Origin: Amyelois transitella
Lineage: Eukaryota; Arthropoda; Insecta; Lepidoptera; Pyralidae
Assembly: GCF_032362555.1 (NCBI RefSeq)
Contig: NC_083522.1
Span: 6,302,001 to 6,366,000 of the forward strand
DNA length: 64,000 nucleotides
Direction of reading: 5' to 3'
The notes below the pieces were generated by a model. That model had not been told where the DNA came from and made no database searches. It saw only the letters and a list, made by a program, of their open reading frames with translations. Shown one piece after another: positions 52,001 to 63,529 of this stretch (positions are counted from its first letter, which is position 1; each line of letters begins with the position of its first letter). The translations under genes and the position numbers were made by a program.

Positions 52001-52798
52001 AGCTGCATATTCAAACAAAATTGGAACATTTGTTCTCATTTTCCTGTGGTAGTTTTATAGATTTGCGATGAACATATTTATTTATCATTAACTAACGACC
52101 TAGCTTTATAAATATAAATCTTCTTCTTCATCATTAAGCCGAGCAGCTGAACGGGGCCATTTAGTCTTTTCGGGACTATTGGCTCTGTCTACCCCTTAAG
52201 GGATATAGACGTGACTATATGTATGTATCATCTTCTTGAATCACTCTATTAATAAAACTGCATAAAAATCTGTTGTGTACATTTTTAATATACATATCTA
52301 CTGATATAGCGACGGACGCGGAAAGCGAATTTGCTTTTACTATGTAGTGATGACTGTTATTGTTTCTTAACATTTTTGAAGTAGTTTATGTTAACATCCA
52401 TTTCATTTGGAAAGAATTTTAACAGATTGCAGATATGGCTGGCTATCATTATTTCAGAATATTTGGACTTTTATATGATTCGATGTGATAGTAGTATACC
52501 TATGCTTTTTAAATCTGTATTATGCGGGTCACGCGGGCGACATATTTCTAGAAATTGGAAGTTTAATTTAAAAGTTGAAAACAATCAAATATGGCGAAGC
52601 GCACTGTAAGAAAAATTCCCGCTCTCGATTCGTATTCATTATGTTCACTCTTGAAGTAAATAACTTTGTGTTTCAGAACACAAGAAGAGTGTAGACGTTG
52701 AGCGGCACAACCAAGACTTCCTGGACACCGAATTAGGGCTTTGGGACAGCCTGGAGGCCTCCCACTGGTTCCCGAACGAGGGCATCGAGGCTCACTAG
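49054..52798 (+). CDS. TRNAU1AP: tRNA selenocysteine-associated protein 1 (SECp43)
   Basis: RNA-binding protein first found with selenocysteine tRNA in vertebrates. Six exons: 49054-49086, 49252-49383, 49661-49889, 50101-50309, 51199-51379 and 52677-52798 (301 residues; human 287). Two RRM domains: RRM1 (about 6-85) with LWMGSLEP and AGYAFVHFQ, and RRM2 (about 103-185) with VWVGDLSPDVDDYSLY and GYTKGYGFVRF, which are the RNP2/RNP1 pairs. The phrase GDLSPDVDD is diagnostic for SECp43. Exon 5 encodes a Tyr/Gln-rich stretch (NQYYDPSAYWQNYSAW), matching the Tyr-rich tail of the family. Exon 6 gives a short acidic end with LWDSLEASHWFP. The start is the first ATG of two (MAMQ), in good context. 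It converges on Bdp1. Confidence 0.93.
51522..51590 (+). repeat. R1 fragment with internal deletion, SECp43 intron 5
   Basis: 'gtgatggcttcgtgatgaaa' joined to 'gacgacatctatgggaagga', so the middle of R1 is missing. Confidence 0.5.
51600..51735 (+). repeat. R6 repeat copy, SECp43 intron 5
   Basis: Reverse complement of 60067-60180: 'gatttaagtgatgtcaataa' and 'aaatctattctgtttt'. Confidence 0.55.
52120..52230 (-). repeat. R1 copy with ATGT tail, SECp43 intron 5
   Basis: 'cagctgaacggggccattta', 'actattggctctgtctaccc' and a 'tatatgtatgta' tail. Confidence 0.7.
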
Positions 52799-53014
52799 AC
52801 TTATTTCTGATTTGACTGTGTAAATATAGAAATTAATGATATATAAATATAAAAATGTATGGGTAACTGAATTTTTATTTATTTATTGAATGGCGTTAGT
52901 CTTTTTACCCCAATCAGTTTTTGTCCCATGGATTCACTTCCGTGGTAGTTATAGGAAAATCTTTTTAGCGAATGCCTACATAAAATGCTATTCATCGTAT
53001 GTACAATTTTTGCG

Positions 53015-53145
53015 AAGTACGGTCATACATACACATAATCACCGTCTATATCCCCTGCAGGGTAGACAGAGCCATTAGTCTTGAACAGAATGGTAGGTCA
53101 CGTTCAGCTTTTTGGCTTAATGATAGAATTGAGCTACGGTCTACT
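53015..53145 (+). repeat. R1 copy
   Basis: 'gtctatatcccctgcagggt', 'agacagagccattagtcttg' and 'ggcttaatgatagaattgag'. Confidence 0.7.
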
Positions 53146-53574
53146 GTAAGTGTACCCACGATTGTTGAATTTTGATTGTTAACGGCTGTATCTTTAAGTT
53201 TGTACTCAAAATGGTCCTTCAGACTCAATCAGACATCTGGTAATGAAGAAGGGCTTGACAATAATATTTTTTTCTGCAAAGGACAAATTACAAGGCAGTA
53301 TTATAAAACAATAATTTACTTTTTTAAACTACAACAGATTACAGCATCTTCAGCAGATCCTTGATTGGATATTTTTAAATAAAATTTTAGTTTAAAAAAT
53401 ATTTAACAAAAAAATTACAGAGACTCAAGAAATGGCCATCACAGTAAAAACACAGCGTACTTATTCGTAAGCATTCGTATAGTTGAATTTATACACATTA
53501 TTATGGTGTTATGGTTTCTTAGTATTTCTGCTGTTCAACCTACATATTTATGGATAGTTGTTTGACAGATTTGA

Positions 53575-54430
53575 AAGAGTGAAAGTGGATTAAGGATGAA
53601 TGTTACTCGTCTAATGTCTGCTCTATGCCGACGATCAGGTTATACTGGCGTCATCAGCGCAAGAGTTACAGGAGATGGTAAACTGTATGCATAAATATTA
53701 GAATGAGAAAGGAATGAAAGTAACGTAAGTAAAACTAAAACATTGGTTTTTGAAATGGAGGTAGAAATGATAGCATGTAATATTTTGATTGGAGGAGAAA
53801 AAGTTGGGCAAGTGAAAGAGTTCGTATATCAAATCCTTCATCAGATGGCAAGTGTGATAGTGATATTGAAAGGAGAGTTAATGCGGGGAACATGGTGAAT
53901 GGAGCTTTGTATGCCTTTATGAGCAGTCAGAAACTGTCCAAAAAGGCTCGCCTGGCTGTGCATAGGGGCGTGTTGTTCTCGACATTAATGTATGGGAGTG
54001 ATCGATTAATAATGAGAAAGTTGTGTGTGGCAAAAGAAGCACGAAATAAATGCGGTGAAAATAAGAGCGTTAGGAGTATGATGGGTAATTGAGTGACCGG
54101 ATAAGGAACAGCATGATAAGGGAATGTTGTGATGTGAAAGAAGATGTAGTTACAGGAATAGAAAAGGGTACCTATGTTAAGATGGTTTGGTCATGTGGAG
54201 AGGATGAATGAAAGCAGGTTGACTAAGCAGATATATAAGGAAAGTGTGTCTTGATCAAATTTAGGACGTCCTGGCAAAGTGTCAGGTCAAGAGTACCCGC
54301 AACCGCCGAACTTGCATGAAGAGAATTATAAATGTGGATGAAGCGAAGGAAGTATGCAGAGATCGTGACAAGTGGAAAGATGTAGTCTCTGCCTACCCTT
54401 TCGGGAAAAAGGAGTATATATGACTTTATC
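53575..54430 (+). mobile_element. Decayed LINE: reverse transcriptase 3' half and tail
   Basis: The RT active-site motif LYADD is at 53621-53635, followed by QVILASSAQELQEMV, then in shifted frames VEQ/GQVKEFVYQ, RRVNAGNMVNGALYAFMSS and TLMYGS. LRWFGHVERMNESRLTKQIY appears in pieces near 54180-54235. Several stops and frameshifts. The last ~200 bp are the R4 sequence found separately at 24455, 37675 and 38250, which identifies those as 5'-truncated copies of this family. RTE-like or related clade by motif order only. Confidence 0.75.
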
Positions 54431-55212
54431 AATTGATATTTGTAGCCGATCTCTTTAATAAGATACAGATAGACTTAGTGCTTATAGTAAATATGTACCG
54501 TTGCTTTTATCTTTTTGTTAAAAAGTAAATATTTACTGGAATAAATTGCAAATATCACGGAGATACGGCCTTTTTACAGTAGATCGGAACATCTCTAAAT
54601 TATTAAGAGCTTCAAATATGTGTCGATAGATAAAATAATATAATGTGCTAAAAAAAAGGATATTGAGGGTTCAAATTACATCGTAAAATAATTTTTCATA
54701 AAATATTATAAAAATATTGTTTTACGTTGCATTAATATGTTGTATTGCAACTAACAGTATCAGTAAACCATTACAATAAATAAAAATATGTAACTCTATA
54801 GCTTTTTTAGGATGTTGATTTTTTTCAACAAATAATAGATATATTTACACTTTCAGGCATAATTAAAAAAAATATATAACTACAACACATACTAAGGTTG
54901 TATTTATTGAAGGGGGATGCTAATTACTTAGTTAGTTTGTTAGTTCATTCAGTCTTTGAGCGCAGTTTTAATAAAAAAAAACTAAAAACTTTTAATAAAT
55001 ATTTGTGGAACCCAATGACTACTATTAAAACTCATAGATCGTATTTTCTTTTGCGCCGAGCCATATAAGCGACTTTATGACGTCATTACAACTGCATTTT
55101 TTTTTAAAAAGAACCTCAATATTATTGTGTTATCGAAACTATACCAATACAATGTAATCTTAACCTTATCGTCTTAAACATATACCTATATCAAACGACA
55201 ATATCAATCACA

Positions 55213-58200
55213 CTAAAGGGACGTGATATTGAAAGAGTTATTCCTCTGCCTTTTCCTCGGGCACGGATTAATTTGTATAACACTTTGCATATTAGTCCTG
55301 CTATCTTGGCTTCCCACACTAGTCGATGACGTCAGAAGAGGCGATGACGCCTCCCCACTTTTGGAATTGGTCTTTTTCATGTAGCCAATCACAGAGTTCA
55401 AAAATACAGGTGGTAACGCCACAGGAGATAGTTGCCCCGGACCTCTGGAGATGTATGTTTGTAACATCTTCTTTGACGGAGAACTCGGGTCGTTCACTTG
55501 GAGTACCACTAAGGAGCCGGCTTCGATGTTGGCGGGGATAGAAGTGCTGTTGCCCACTTGCGGGTCTATTCTGGAGATGGCCACGTCTGCGCCTTGCCTG
55601 CTCTGTGGATGTTTGGCGCTGTTCAACAGTGTCAGTGTTGCCATACTCGATTTGGGTGTTGCCGTACTTGATTTGGGTGTTGCCGTACTCGCTTTGGGTG
55701 TGGATGGTACTGTTATTGTTTCTGGAGATTTCTGTGTGTTTGTATCTGAAAATCACAAATTTATTCATAGATATATTACGTACATGTTATTAAACATATA
55801 AAATTCAAATAAAAAAATCATTATTATAGGATATCCTTTGGTGTCACAACATATCACATTTATCCCTAATGGGATGGACAGACTCAATAATCAAATTAGA
55901 TTGCGACTTCATCCATACTTTTTTACTGATACTGTTAATATGCCTTCATAACAGACACACAGATTAATAATTATTATGAAAGCATGGACAAACCGCTGGA
56001 CTGACTGATTAATTATTGTACATATTTATACAAGTTCAAGTTAAGTAGAAATTTTTCTTCTGATTAATTCAATGAGACGACGAATCTGTGGGTAGCTAGC
56101 TAAGCTAAGGTATATGTTAATCCCTTGGTACTAGACAACACTAATGAAATAGCAGTTGCGATTATAAAGATCCATGAAGAAATGCGTAGCGCGCAGAAAG
56201 TCAGGTTCAAATCCCATCTCGGCCGTGTACTGACTGTTTTCAAAGTTATGTTCATTAGTATGAAAACTAATCGATGCTCTTATGGTGAAGTAAAAACATA
56301 AAGAGGAAACCTGCACATTCAGGCAACTAGATGTGTCAGATGGGAGTTGCTACATGTAAAAACCTCACTCATCAAATTTAGCATGCATGGTCATAGGCAT
56401 AACCCAGGCTGCTCTCCAGAGAGGTAAGGATGCAACCGGGAATAATGCCAGGAAGAAAATTTTGTTTTTGGATTTTAAGTGAGAGGCTGCACTTCCTACA
56501 CAGAATTTGTCACAAATAGATTTACTACAGAAGAAGTAGTTGCGCTATTTTGCGCCATTGAATATTGTCGAGGCGACATACATATAAACGTGGTAGAAAC
56601 GTACCGTTAGTAGCAGCATCCTTATTTCGTCTTTTGCCTTGCTTCCTAGCCGCCAAGGCGCGTTCCACTAGTTCGTCGACAATATTTGTGTTCTCTTCTG
56701 TGGGGATCGCCGAAGATTCCAGCACTTTCATGCTTCGACCTAAAAAAAATATACAATCCAGAGTTCACAATACAGTAAGTAAATTTCCTTCTAAACTCGA
56801 TTATTATACAAATAGACGTAGACCATTATCATTATTTTTGTCCATTGGTTTATCTTCTTTTTGACAGCTGCCGCTGAAATCACGTTCGACGTAACTGTTT
56901 GACGTTTTGTGAAAATCATATTTATGTCTGCCTGTATATTACACTAGAACACGTTTTGGTCTTAGCAGTTTGGGCTATGCTTTTATATGTCAGTCAATCG
57001 GTCAGTCAATGTTATGCCAAAATTTAGAAGATAGTCTTATTGGCGTGACGTTTGAAGCGCTTACGCATATGTCCTCACTTGGACAGGTGATCTCAAGTGA
57101 AACAAAATTTTCTTAAGCTCCTCCATATTTTGAAAGACACTAGATGACTTGTCCTTATGATGATTACTGTAGTTCTGTATATAACATCCTCTATGTGTAG
57201 GTTAAAATTATTTGTTACAAACAGACAATAACTTAAGTAACAAGAATAGCCTCCAATCGATATCCTACTTTTTTGAAGTCAGTAAAATTTTCAAGTTCCT
57301 GAAAACCGTATCAAAATAGGTTCAGCGAAAGGCGAGATAATCGCGAGGCAAAACGCAGATGTGAAGGCGTTTAAAAATACAAATCTTTTCCCTTGGTCAC
57401 TAGTACGGCCGTAGATGCGGTACTCACTCTGGCGCGGCAGCCACTGGGCGGCGTGCGCGGCGCGCTGGCGCTCGGCGCGCCGGCGCTCGCGCAGCCGCGC
57501 GGCGTCGCGGGCGGCCGCGGCGGCTGCTTCCGCCCTTTCTTTGGTGAATTCCTCCATTAGTCTCGTCACGTCCCATCGAGTGACGGAACGGAGGGCTTTG
57601 TCCACTAGAGCGCAGTTTATTTTCTCTTCCTTTTTGAACTGTAAGTATGCAATAATGTATTTGGTTTAAATATGGTTTATATCCAAAGTTTTTATTGGTT
57701 CACTAGAACAGTAAAGTTAGAAAATTTTAGCTCTTTGTTGCATTATTTTACTATGAAGCAATTCGATCCAAACATTTGTTTTTAATACCTTTACAAGGCA
57801 ATGTATAATAAGGTATGCACTCTTAAAAAAAGAATGAAGAAGAATTTACTCACTTTCAAATACAAATCTCTTCGTTTCCGATCGGGGAACAGTGGCGCCA
57901 TCAGGCTGAAATCAGTCCCGATTGCGGCGAGCGCTCTATAAAAGCGGACAGTTTCCGCTTCGTTCCAATCGCCAGTGCGCGGCGTGCGGGTGTATCGCCC
58001 GCCTGAACCGCTCCAAGAACCTTCATGGACCACTGAAGAAAGTTTGCGCTTGCTCTCCGTTTGTTTTATTACCTATGAAAGAGAGAAAAGATAAATAAAA
58101 TGTGCAAGTGATGTGGATGTCGTAAAAGGCGACTAAGGGATAGGCTTTTATAAGCCTATCCCTTAGTCGCCTTTTATACTTGGTTAAGTTTATACTTGGG

Positions 58201-61200
58201 ATTCTTCTTTTAGGCGATGGGCTAGCAACCCGTCACTATTTGAATCTCAATTCTATCATTAAGCCAAACAGCTGAACGTGGCCTATCAGACTTTTCAAGA
58301 CTGTTGGCTCTGTCTACCCCGTAAAGGATAAAGACGTGATCATATGTGTGTATATATGTATGTATGTAAAATGTGAAAGTATTGTTAACTACTAGGCATT
58401 CAATTTCTTTAAGTGCTTTATAAAGCAAACGGTTTCAGCTTGGCCCTAATCGCTAGTTCGCGGCCTGCAAGTGACAAAATGTCTACTGGGGCTAATTTTT
58501 TTTTTCTGTGGCATGTTCATCGCGTTGCCTACTATTTTTAGATCATTTTTATTTCTTTTCTCTCCTATGCTTATTGCATCAACCTCTTTTTGTAGCATAC
58601 TTAGTCATATAGACATGTCAACACCCAATCGCAGTCAAACACGCTACGCCATCAGCCAATAGCAACGAAGAGTTTAAATCGGGTTATTACGGTTTGTATG
58701 GATTAGTTAGAGCATAAATGCAAACTTTGCTGGCGGACAAGCCGTGAAAAAACATTGCTCTAGCTTCTACTACAATAGGGTCATCTGGTTTGTTTTTGTT
58801 TTCTTTTGCTTTGTTGTTTCTGCGTATTTAGTCCTGTTTGTTTTATATCTGTGCCTAGTGCCGTGTGGTTCCCGGCACCAATGAAAAAAGAATAGGACCA
58901 CTCCATCTCTTTCCCATGGATGTCGTAAAAGGCGACTAAGGGATAGGCTTACAAAATTGGGATTCTTTTTTTAGGCGATGGGCTAGCAACCTGTCACTAT
59001 TTGAATCTCAATTCTATCATAAAGCCAAATAGCTGAACGTGGCCATTCAGTCTTTTCAAGACTGTTGGCTCTGTCTACCCCGCAAGGGATATAGACGTGA
59101 CGATATGTATGTATGTTGTTTTATATCTACACTCACCAAGCTCTGTTCGTCGATGACAATCTCTCCATTAGGGCCAAGTTTGATTTGCGGCACGGGCGCG
59201 GCTGTAGCTTCAATTTCGGGAGGGTCGTCCACTTTCTCTTCACTCTCCTTAGCTTGCCTCTCCGCCTCTTTTTCATTGGCCTCATTTGCTATGATTTCGT
59301 CTTCTGTTTGACTGAAAAAAAAAAACGATTTAATCCACATTTACAATATAAGTTTATACTATTCATAGGGATGTGACCCATATGGTATGTATGGATTAGT
59401 CTAAACCTCCTTTACAACTAGTTTCCGTCCGCATTTTCGTCTACGACAAAAAAACTTAAATGTCCTTTCTGGTACTCCTTACTACACATATTTATGCAAG
59501 GTTTCATAAAGATCGGTTCTGTGGTTTGTCTGTGAAAAAGTAACTTACAAAGAAACTTAATTTCGCATTTATAATACTAGGATTTATATTAAGAGATTAA
59601 ATTTATTTACACAAAGTAAAGTCAGTTCGCGTCACTGGAATTTCGCAAAAAGTACTACTCTACTTCATGGCAATAGTAGTAAACTAAGATACATAAATTC
59701 ATATAATCACGTCTATATCCCTTGCAGGGTAGACAGAGCCAACAGTCCTGAAAAGACTGATACAGCCACTTTCAGGTGTTTGGCTTAATGATAGAATAGA
59801 AATTTCTATAGTGACAGGTTGCTAGCCCTGCAAATTTAAAGAAAAATAGGCTCAAACGGTTCAGAAGCATGGGTGTAGTCTATGTTTAAAAGGATGCAGT
59901 TGTTTTAAATGTCACCCTGTATATACAAAAAAAAATACTCACACAATAGGATTGGTGGTGGGATTGTAGAATATGAGGTCGTACATGGTCAGTTTGTCTC
60001 TTTGTACGTTCTCGTATCGCCGCCGCATCGCCGACATCCGGCGGCTCATGTCCTGACGCCGTGATCTGTACCACAGAATAGAATAGATTTATTTTCAAAA
60101 TTGGATACAAAGTATCACTTATTGACGTCACATCACTTAAATCTTATTATAACTACTACCACTTCCAAAGCTCGCGCTTAGAAGAAGCGGCCGAACAAAC
60201 TACACTGCAGCATTTTCATCGGACGTCAATTTACAATATGTTAAACATATTAGGCATAAGACTTGAGTTCTGGGCAGGTGTCATTGGTACATGGACGCGG
60301 TAGTAATTTATTATACTAGATCATCGAAGCTCTTTACCTAGGTTTACTATTGACATTATCTACATCTCCTTCTCTCTCGTATAGATCAGGGTATGCCTCT
60401 GACTATAGACCCTGGATTGGGCGAGTCAGGCTTTTTGCAGGATCTGTCCGCCATCTGACTTCTGCAATCTTTGCCGGGGAATCTAACCTGTATTAGATTG
60501 ATCATGGTTACACACCCAGTTGCCTGAATAGGCATGTTTCGTCACGATGTTTTCCCTCACGATAAGAGCATCGGTAAGTATTCAGAATAATGTACATCAC
60601 TTCAAAAATAGTCATCGGTACATGGCCGAGGTGGTATTTGAATTTGTCTTTTATGCGCATCATGCACCTGGCACCTTACCGATTTGACCACAGACTCTTG
60701 ACAAAACATTATTACTGTGCATGTGAAATGTTAATCTTGTGACCTGGCTACAAGGAGATTCTCTTTGACTGGTGAAGTGGGCGGCGGCTGTGTGGTTAGC
60801 TGACTGACACTCGAGCAAATAGAGTCATTGCGTGTGCGGTTAATTTCTCTGTAACAAAGTAACAATATTGTATGTTTTGGCATACTATCGTTGAAGATTG
60901 ATAAAATGTTACGCAGTGTGAATGAGAATGTTTTCCTGGACAACCAGACTAATAACATGAATTTGAATCCTATTCGAATCTTGGTCCACATCTAAAGGTC
61001 TATCATGATCGAAATGGCTTGTCTGGAGCGGAAATAAAATGTTGTATGCACTATTCTACAGTCCCTGTCTTTCATAACAGATGAGTGCCAATTCATAGAA
61101 AATGTATGCAACAAATGTTTCAGTTACAGCTTTGACATTTAATATGCAGATTGAGGTTTTTAACATACTTACATACATATACTCACGTCTTTATTCTCCG

Positions 61201-62828
61201 CGAGGTATAAAGAGCCTACAATCTCGGAAAAGATTGAAAGGTAACGATTAGCAGTATTCATCTATAATTCAGATAGATGAATTGAGATTCAAATATTAAG
61301 AGGGTGCTAATTAACTTGGGTTTTTATAAACTCGCCTGGAATAAAGTCAGGAGGTTGATGATGATCAATAAGAACCATCAACTTTATGGACTTTGAACTA
61401 ATTTGGTGCTTGTAGGAATATGTCTTCTTCCCTCGGGACTAACACCAAAAGTTTATGTACTTACTTGGCTGGTGCGGAGAGTAGCGTGCTGAGAGATGTG
61501 TGTGAGTCATGCCTCTGCCGCGGTGGCGCCGGCGTCGCCGCACCTGTGCTGAGGAGCGCCCGACGACTTTCATCCTCTGACTCACTTGCACTGCCCTAAA
61601 GAGGAATGTTCGATGTATTGTAAATAACACTGATTTTAAAAATTTTAATTCTGTCAGGTTTGAACCACATTTAAATAATACTCTTGTGTAAATTTCTTCA
61701 CCAAAAGAACACCAATTCTATTATTAATAATGAAGCTTTAGTATTAGAAGAATTAAAGGTAAATTTTTACCTGTATACTGTTCCTCCGAAAGGGACCCAA
61801 TCTTGGTGCAGGTCTAAGTTTCGGACGTACTTTATTTGGCGAAGGTAGTGGAACAATGGGATCAAAGAGAACCTCAGCATTTTCCGATATGATCTCATTT
61901 TTCAGTTGGTCAATAGGTTTGGGGGCTGAGCTGGTTGGTTGGAGAGGAACAATGCCATCCATGGCCTCTTCGGTGATGCTTTCAGGTTCAATTGGCACAT
62001 TGTATTCTGTTAGAATAATGGTTATGGTTATGGTTAATGTTCAAAGCTTCTCAAGCTACAATTGGCATTGAATAGAATAAACCACCTTCTGGCAGGATGC
62101 TCACAGAAAAGATTTTAATTCAATGAAAGATATACAGTTCTTTATTTGGCATGCACAGAGGTTTTCTATAGGTTTAAATAGAAACAAAAAATATTCATTT
62201 GTGATTTATTAATTGCCGAGATATTGTTGGGTTTATTATTTATTGAGGGTAAAAGTGTTTTTTAATACAATGAATAATTGAAACAGAACTTACCATCTAT
62301 ATTATTACTGTTATTAGCTTGAGTATTTACAGTATTATTGCCTGTAAAGGCTTCAACAATCGTATCAACAAATTTTGTATGTGGTGGGGTAGACTTGAGA
62401 GCATTTTTACTTAATCCAGAAGTTATAAGAGGTGACACAATTTTGCGCCTGTCTGGACTGTCAGTCCTTAGTTTAGGAGAAGCAAAAACACAGGATTTAC
62501 TAGCTGATGTGATAACTGCAACCTTTTCAGAAATTTTCGGTGTTCCTGGCAGATTTTCTTTGGGTGTTGGTATTTTATCTTGAAAAGTAGGCACTTTAGG
62601 AGTTTTGGGCGAGTCTGACCGTAAATGTAAAAGACCAGGTGGCGGCCTGGATAAACTAGTGGGATTTTCAGAACTGTCGGCCTTAAGAAGAGATCTAGGA
62701 GTTTTAGGACTTTTCAGAGATTTTTCGACATCTTCCTTGGTAGCAGTTGATTTTTTGTCTGAGTCTGTGTTTTTCCTTCGTGGAGGCAATGATGTAACAG
62801 CTTTTATTCTTGCTCTTCTGGTCGCCAT
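55213..62828 (-). CDS. Bdp1: TFIIIB subunit Bdp1 (B'' component)
   Basis: Subunit of RNA polymerase III initiation factor TFIIIB, with Brf1 and TBP. Ten exons (minus strand): 62828-62294, 62006-61771, 61595-61465, 60848-60744, 60065-59943, 59311-59137, 58072-57854, 57638-57428, 56739-56605 and 55745-55213 (800 residues). Exon 1 is a Ser/Pro/Lys-rich disordered N terminus. Exon 5 holds the conserved DKLTMYDLIFYNPTTNPIV block. Exon 6 ends in IKLGPNGEIVIDEQSL. Exons 7-8 carry the extended SANT domain (DWNEAETVRFYRAL, GTDFSLMAPLFPDRKRRDL, then FKKEEKINCALVDKAL), about residues 466-525. An Ala/Arg-rich helix follows, and the C-terminal exon has three 7-residue Thr/Ser repeats. It is much shorter than human BDP1, whose C-terminal repeats are absent. 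The exon 4 donor (GTCACA) is weak but the only one keeping frame. Confidence 0.93.
55636..55698 (-). repeat. Three 21-bp coding tandem repeats in Bdp1 exon 10
   Basis: Units 55698-55678, 55677-55657 and 55656-55636 encode PKASTAT, PKSSTAT and PKSSMAT. Confidence 0.9.
56190..56460 (-). repeat. R3 copy in Bdp1 intron 9
   Basis: 'ggtgaagtaaaaacataaag', 'cagatgggagttgctacatg' and 'gaggtaaggatgcaaccggg'. It is close to full length. Confidence 0.65.
58105..58375 (-). repeat. R1 copy with built-in foldback, Bdp1 intron 6
   Basis: Near-complete R1 with an ATGT tail. Compared with the copy at 58857, the block 'ggcgactaagggataggctt' is followed by its own reverse complement, making a 25-bp perfect hairpin at 58123-58176. 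Confidence 0.8.
58123..58176. repeat. Perfect foldback: 25-bp arms, 4-nt loop, inside R1
   Basis: Arms 58123-58147 and 58152-58176 around TTAT. Confidence 0.9.
58857..59120 (-). repeat. Longest R1 copy (reference copy), Bdp1 intron 6
   Basis: Runs from 'gtgccgtgtggttcccggca' through 'ccatggatgtcgtaaaaggc' and 'gactgttggctctgtctacc' to 'gatatgtatgtatg'. About 260 bp, no ORF and no visible tRNA head. The tail ends only about 16 bp from the exon 6 donor at 59136. Confidence 0.8.
59402..59585 (-). mobile_element. Helitron-like element in Bdp1 intron 5
   Basis: Reverse orientation: ACTAGTTTCCGTCCGCATTT at the left, interior 'aaggtttcataaagatcggt', and 'cgcatttataatactagga' at the right. Confidence 0.65.
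59693..59830 (+). repeat. R1 copy in Bdp1 intron 5
   Basis: 'cgtctatatcccttgcaggg', 'gagccaacagtcctgaaaag' and 'gtgacaggttgctagccc', then R5 follows directly. Confidence 0.7.
59831..59932 (-). repeat. R5 MITE-like fragment
   Basis: Reverse complement of 17555-17645: 'ggttcagaagcatgggtgta', 'gtctatgtttaaaaggatgc', ending CACCCTGTAT. It abuts R1 and lies 10 bp from the exon 5 donor. Confidence 0.55.
60067..60240 (-). repeat. R6 repeat, fullest copy, Bdp1 intron 4
   Basis: 'agaatagaatagatttattt', 'tcacttattgacgtcacatc' and 'ggccgaacaaactacactgc'. The simple AGAATAGAATAG end suggests the 3' tail of a retroelement. Confidence 0.6.
60365..60690 (+). repeat. R3 copy in Bdp1 intron 4, fullest copy
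   Basis: 'tgtccgccatctgacttctg', 'tgtattagattgatcatggt', 'gataagagcatcggtaagta' and 'gtacatggccgaggtggtat'. Confidence 0.65.
61168..61345 (+). repeat. R1 copy in Bdp1 intron 3
   Basis: 'tacatacatatactcacgtc', 'ctacaatctcggaaaagatt' and 'gaattgagattcaaatatta'. Diverged, with a small local inverted duplication near 61259-61285. Confidence 0.6.
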
Positions 62829-63529
62829 CGTGCAGTTCTGCGTGCGTGGTATTTAATCAATTCAAATACACCATGTGGGTAGCTCAAACATTTATGGTAC
62901 CTTTTTTAATATTAACTGATACACACTACATTTTCATGTTAATTGTACGTTTTTTTTTAATTTATAGTAAATAAACCGAAACAAAATAATGATTGAATTT
63001 GCATCGGTTCGCAAACGCAAGCTGCATTAGGCAAGTACAAAGCAAGCAATGCAAATGCAAAAGAAAATACAAATATTGACAACTGACAAGACAACAATTA
63101 GTGATTTTAATTGTGCCGTGCGAGACATTGACAGTTTCACTTGACAGACATGGAATGTAAAATGGGCGATCTTTTTTTTTCACTTCGTTCTGGCAATCAA
63201 ACTTGTGCTAAATGAACTTTTTTTGCCAGTGTCGAGATTAAGTCAGTTCTTGTAGAATAAGTATTCATCATAATATAGTGGTCGAGGTGTGGATGCTTAA
63301 TTTCGCCCCTTCTCGAGACTTATTGGAACCTCATTAACAGTCACGAAATCGAAACGCTATTATAATAAGACATATCAATGCTATTTTCTCTTTGGTGGTC
63401 TAACATTTTGTAGAATGTAAAAAGGCCAATTTAAACAATTCAATAGCATAAGAAGGAAATGGCCAAAACCTGTTTAAGCTATCTTGTCATGTTTAGAAGT
63501 CTGCCACGCAGACAGGACGCAGGTTGTAA

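Larger units (their letters stand above)
52799..55212. other. Convergent intergenic region, SECp43 / Bdp1
   Basis: Contains an R1 copy and a decayed LINE. The right end (54430-55212) is AT-rich. A reverse-strand AATAAA at 54908-54903 could end Bdp1 mRNA. No gene seen. Confidence 0.5.

Noticed and set aside
55319-55768. 149-codon second minus-strand frame over Bdp1 exon 10
   Set aside because: Alternative frame of the same exon; the Bdp1 frame joins in phase with exon 9 and has the repeat-encoded protein pattern.
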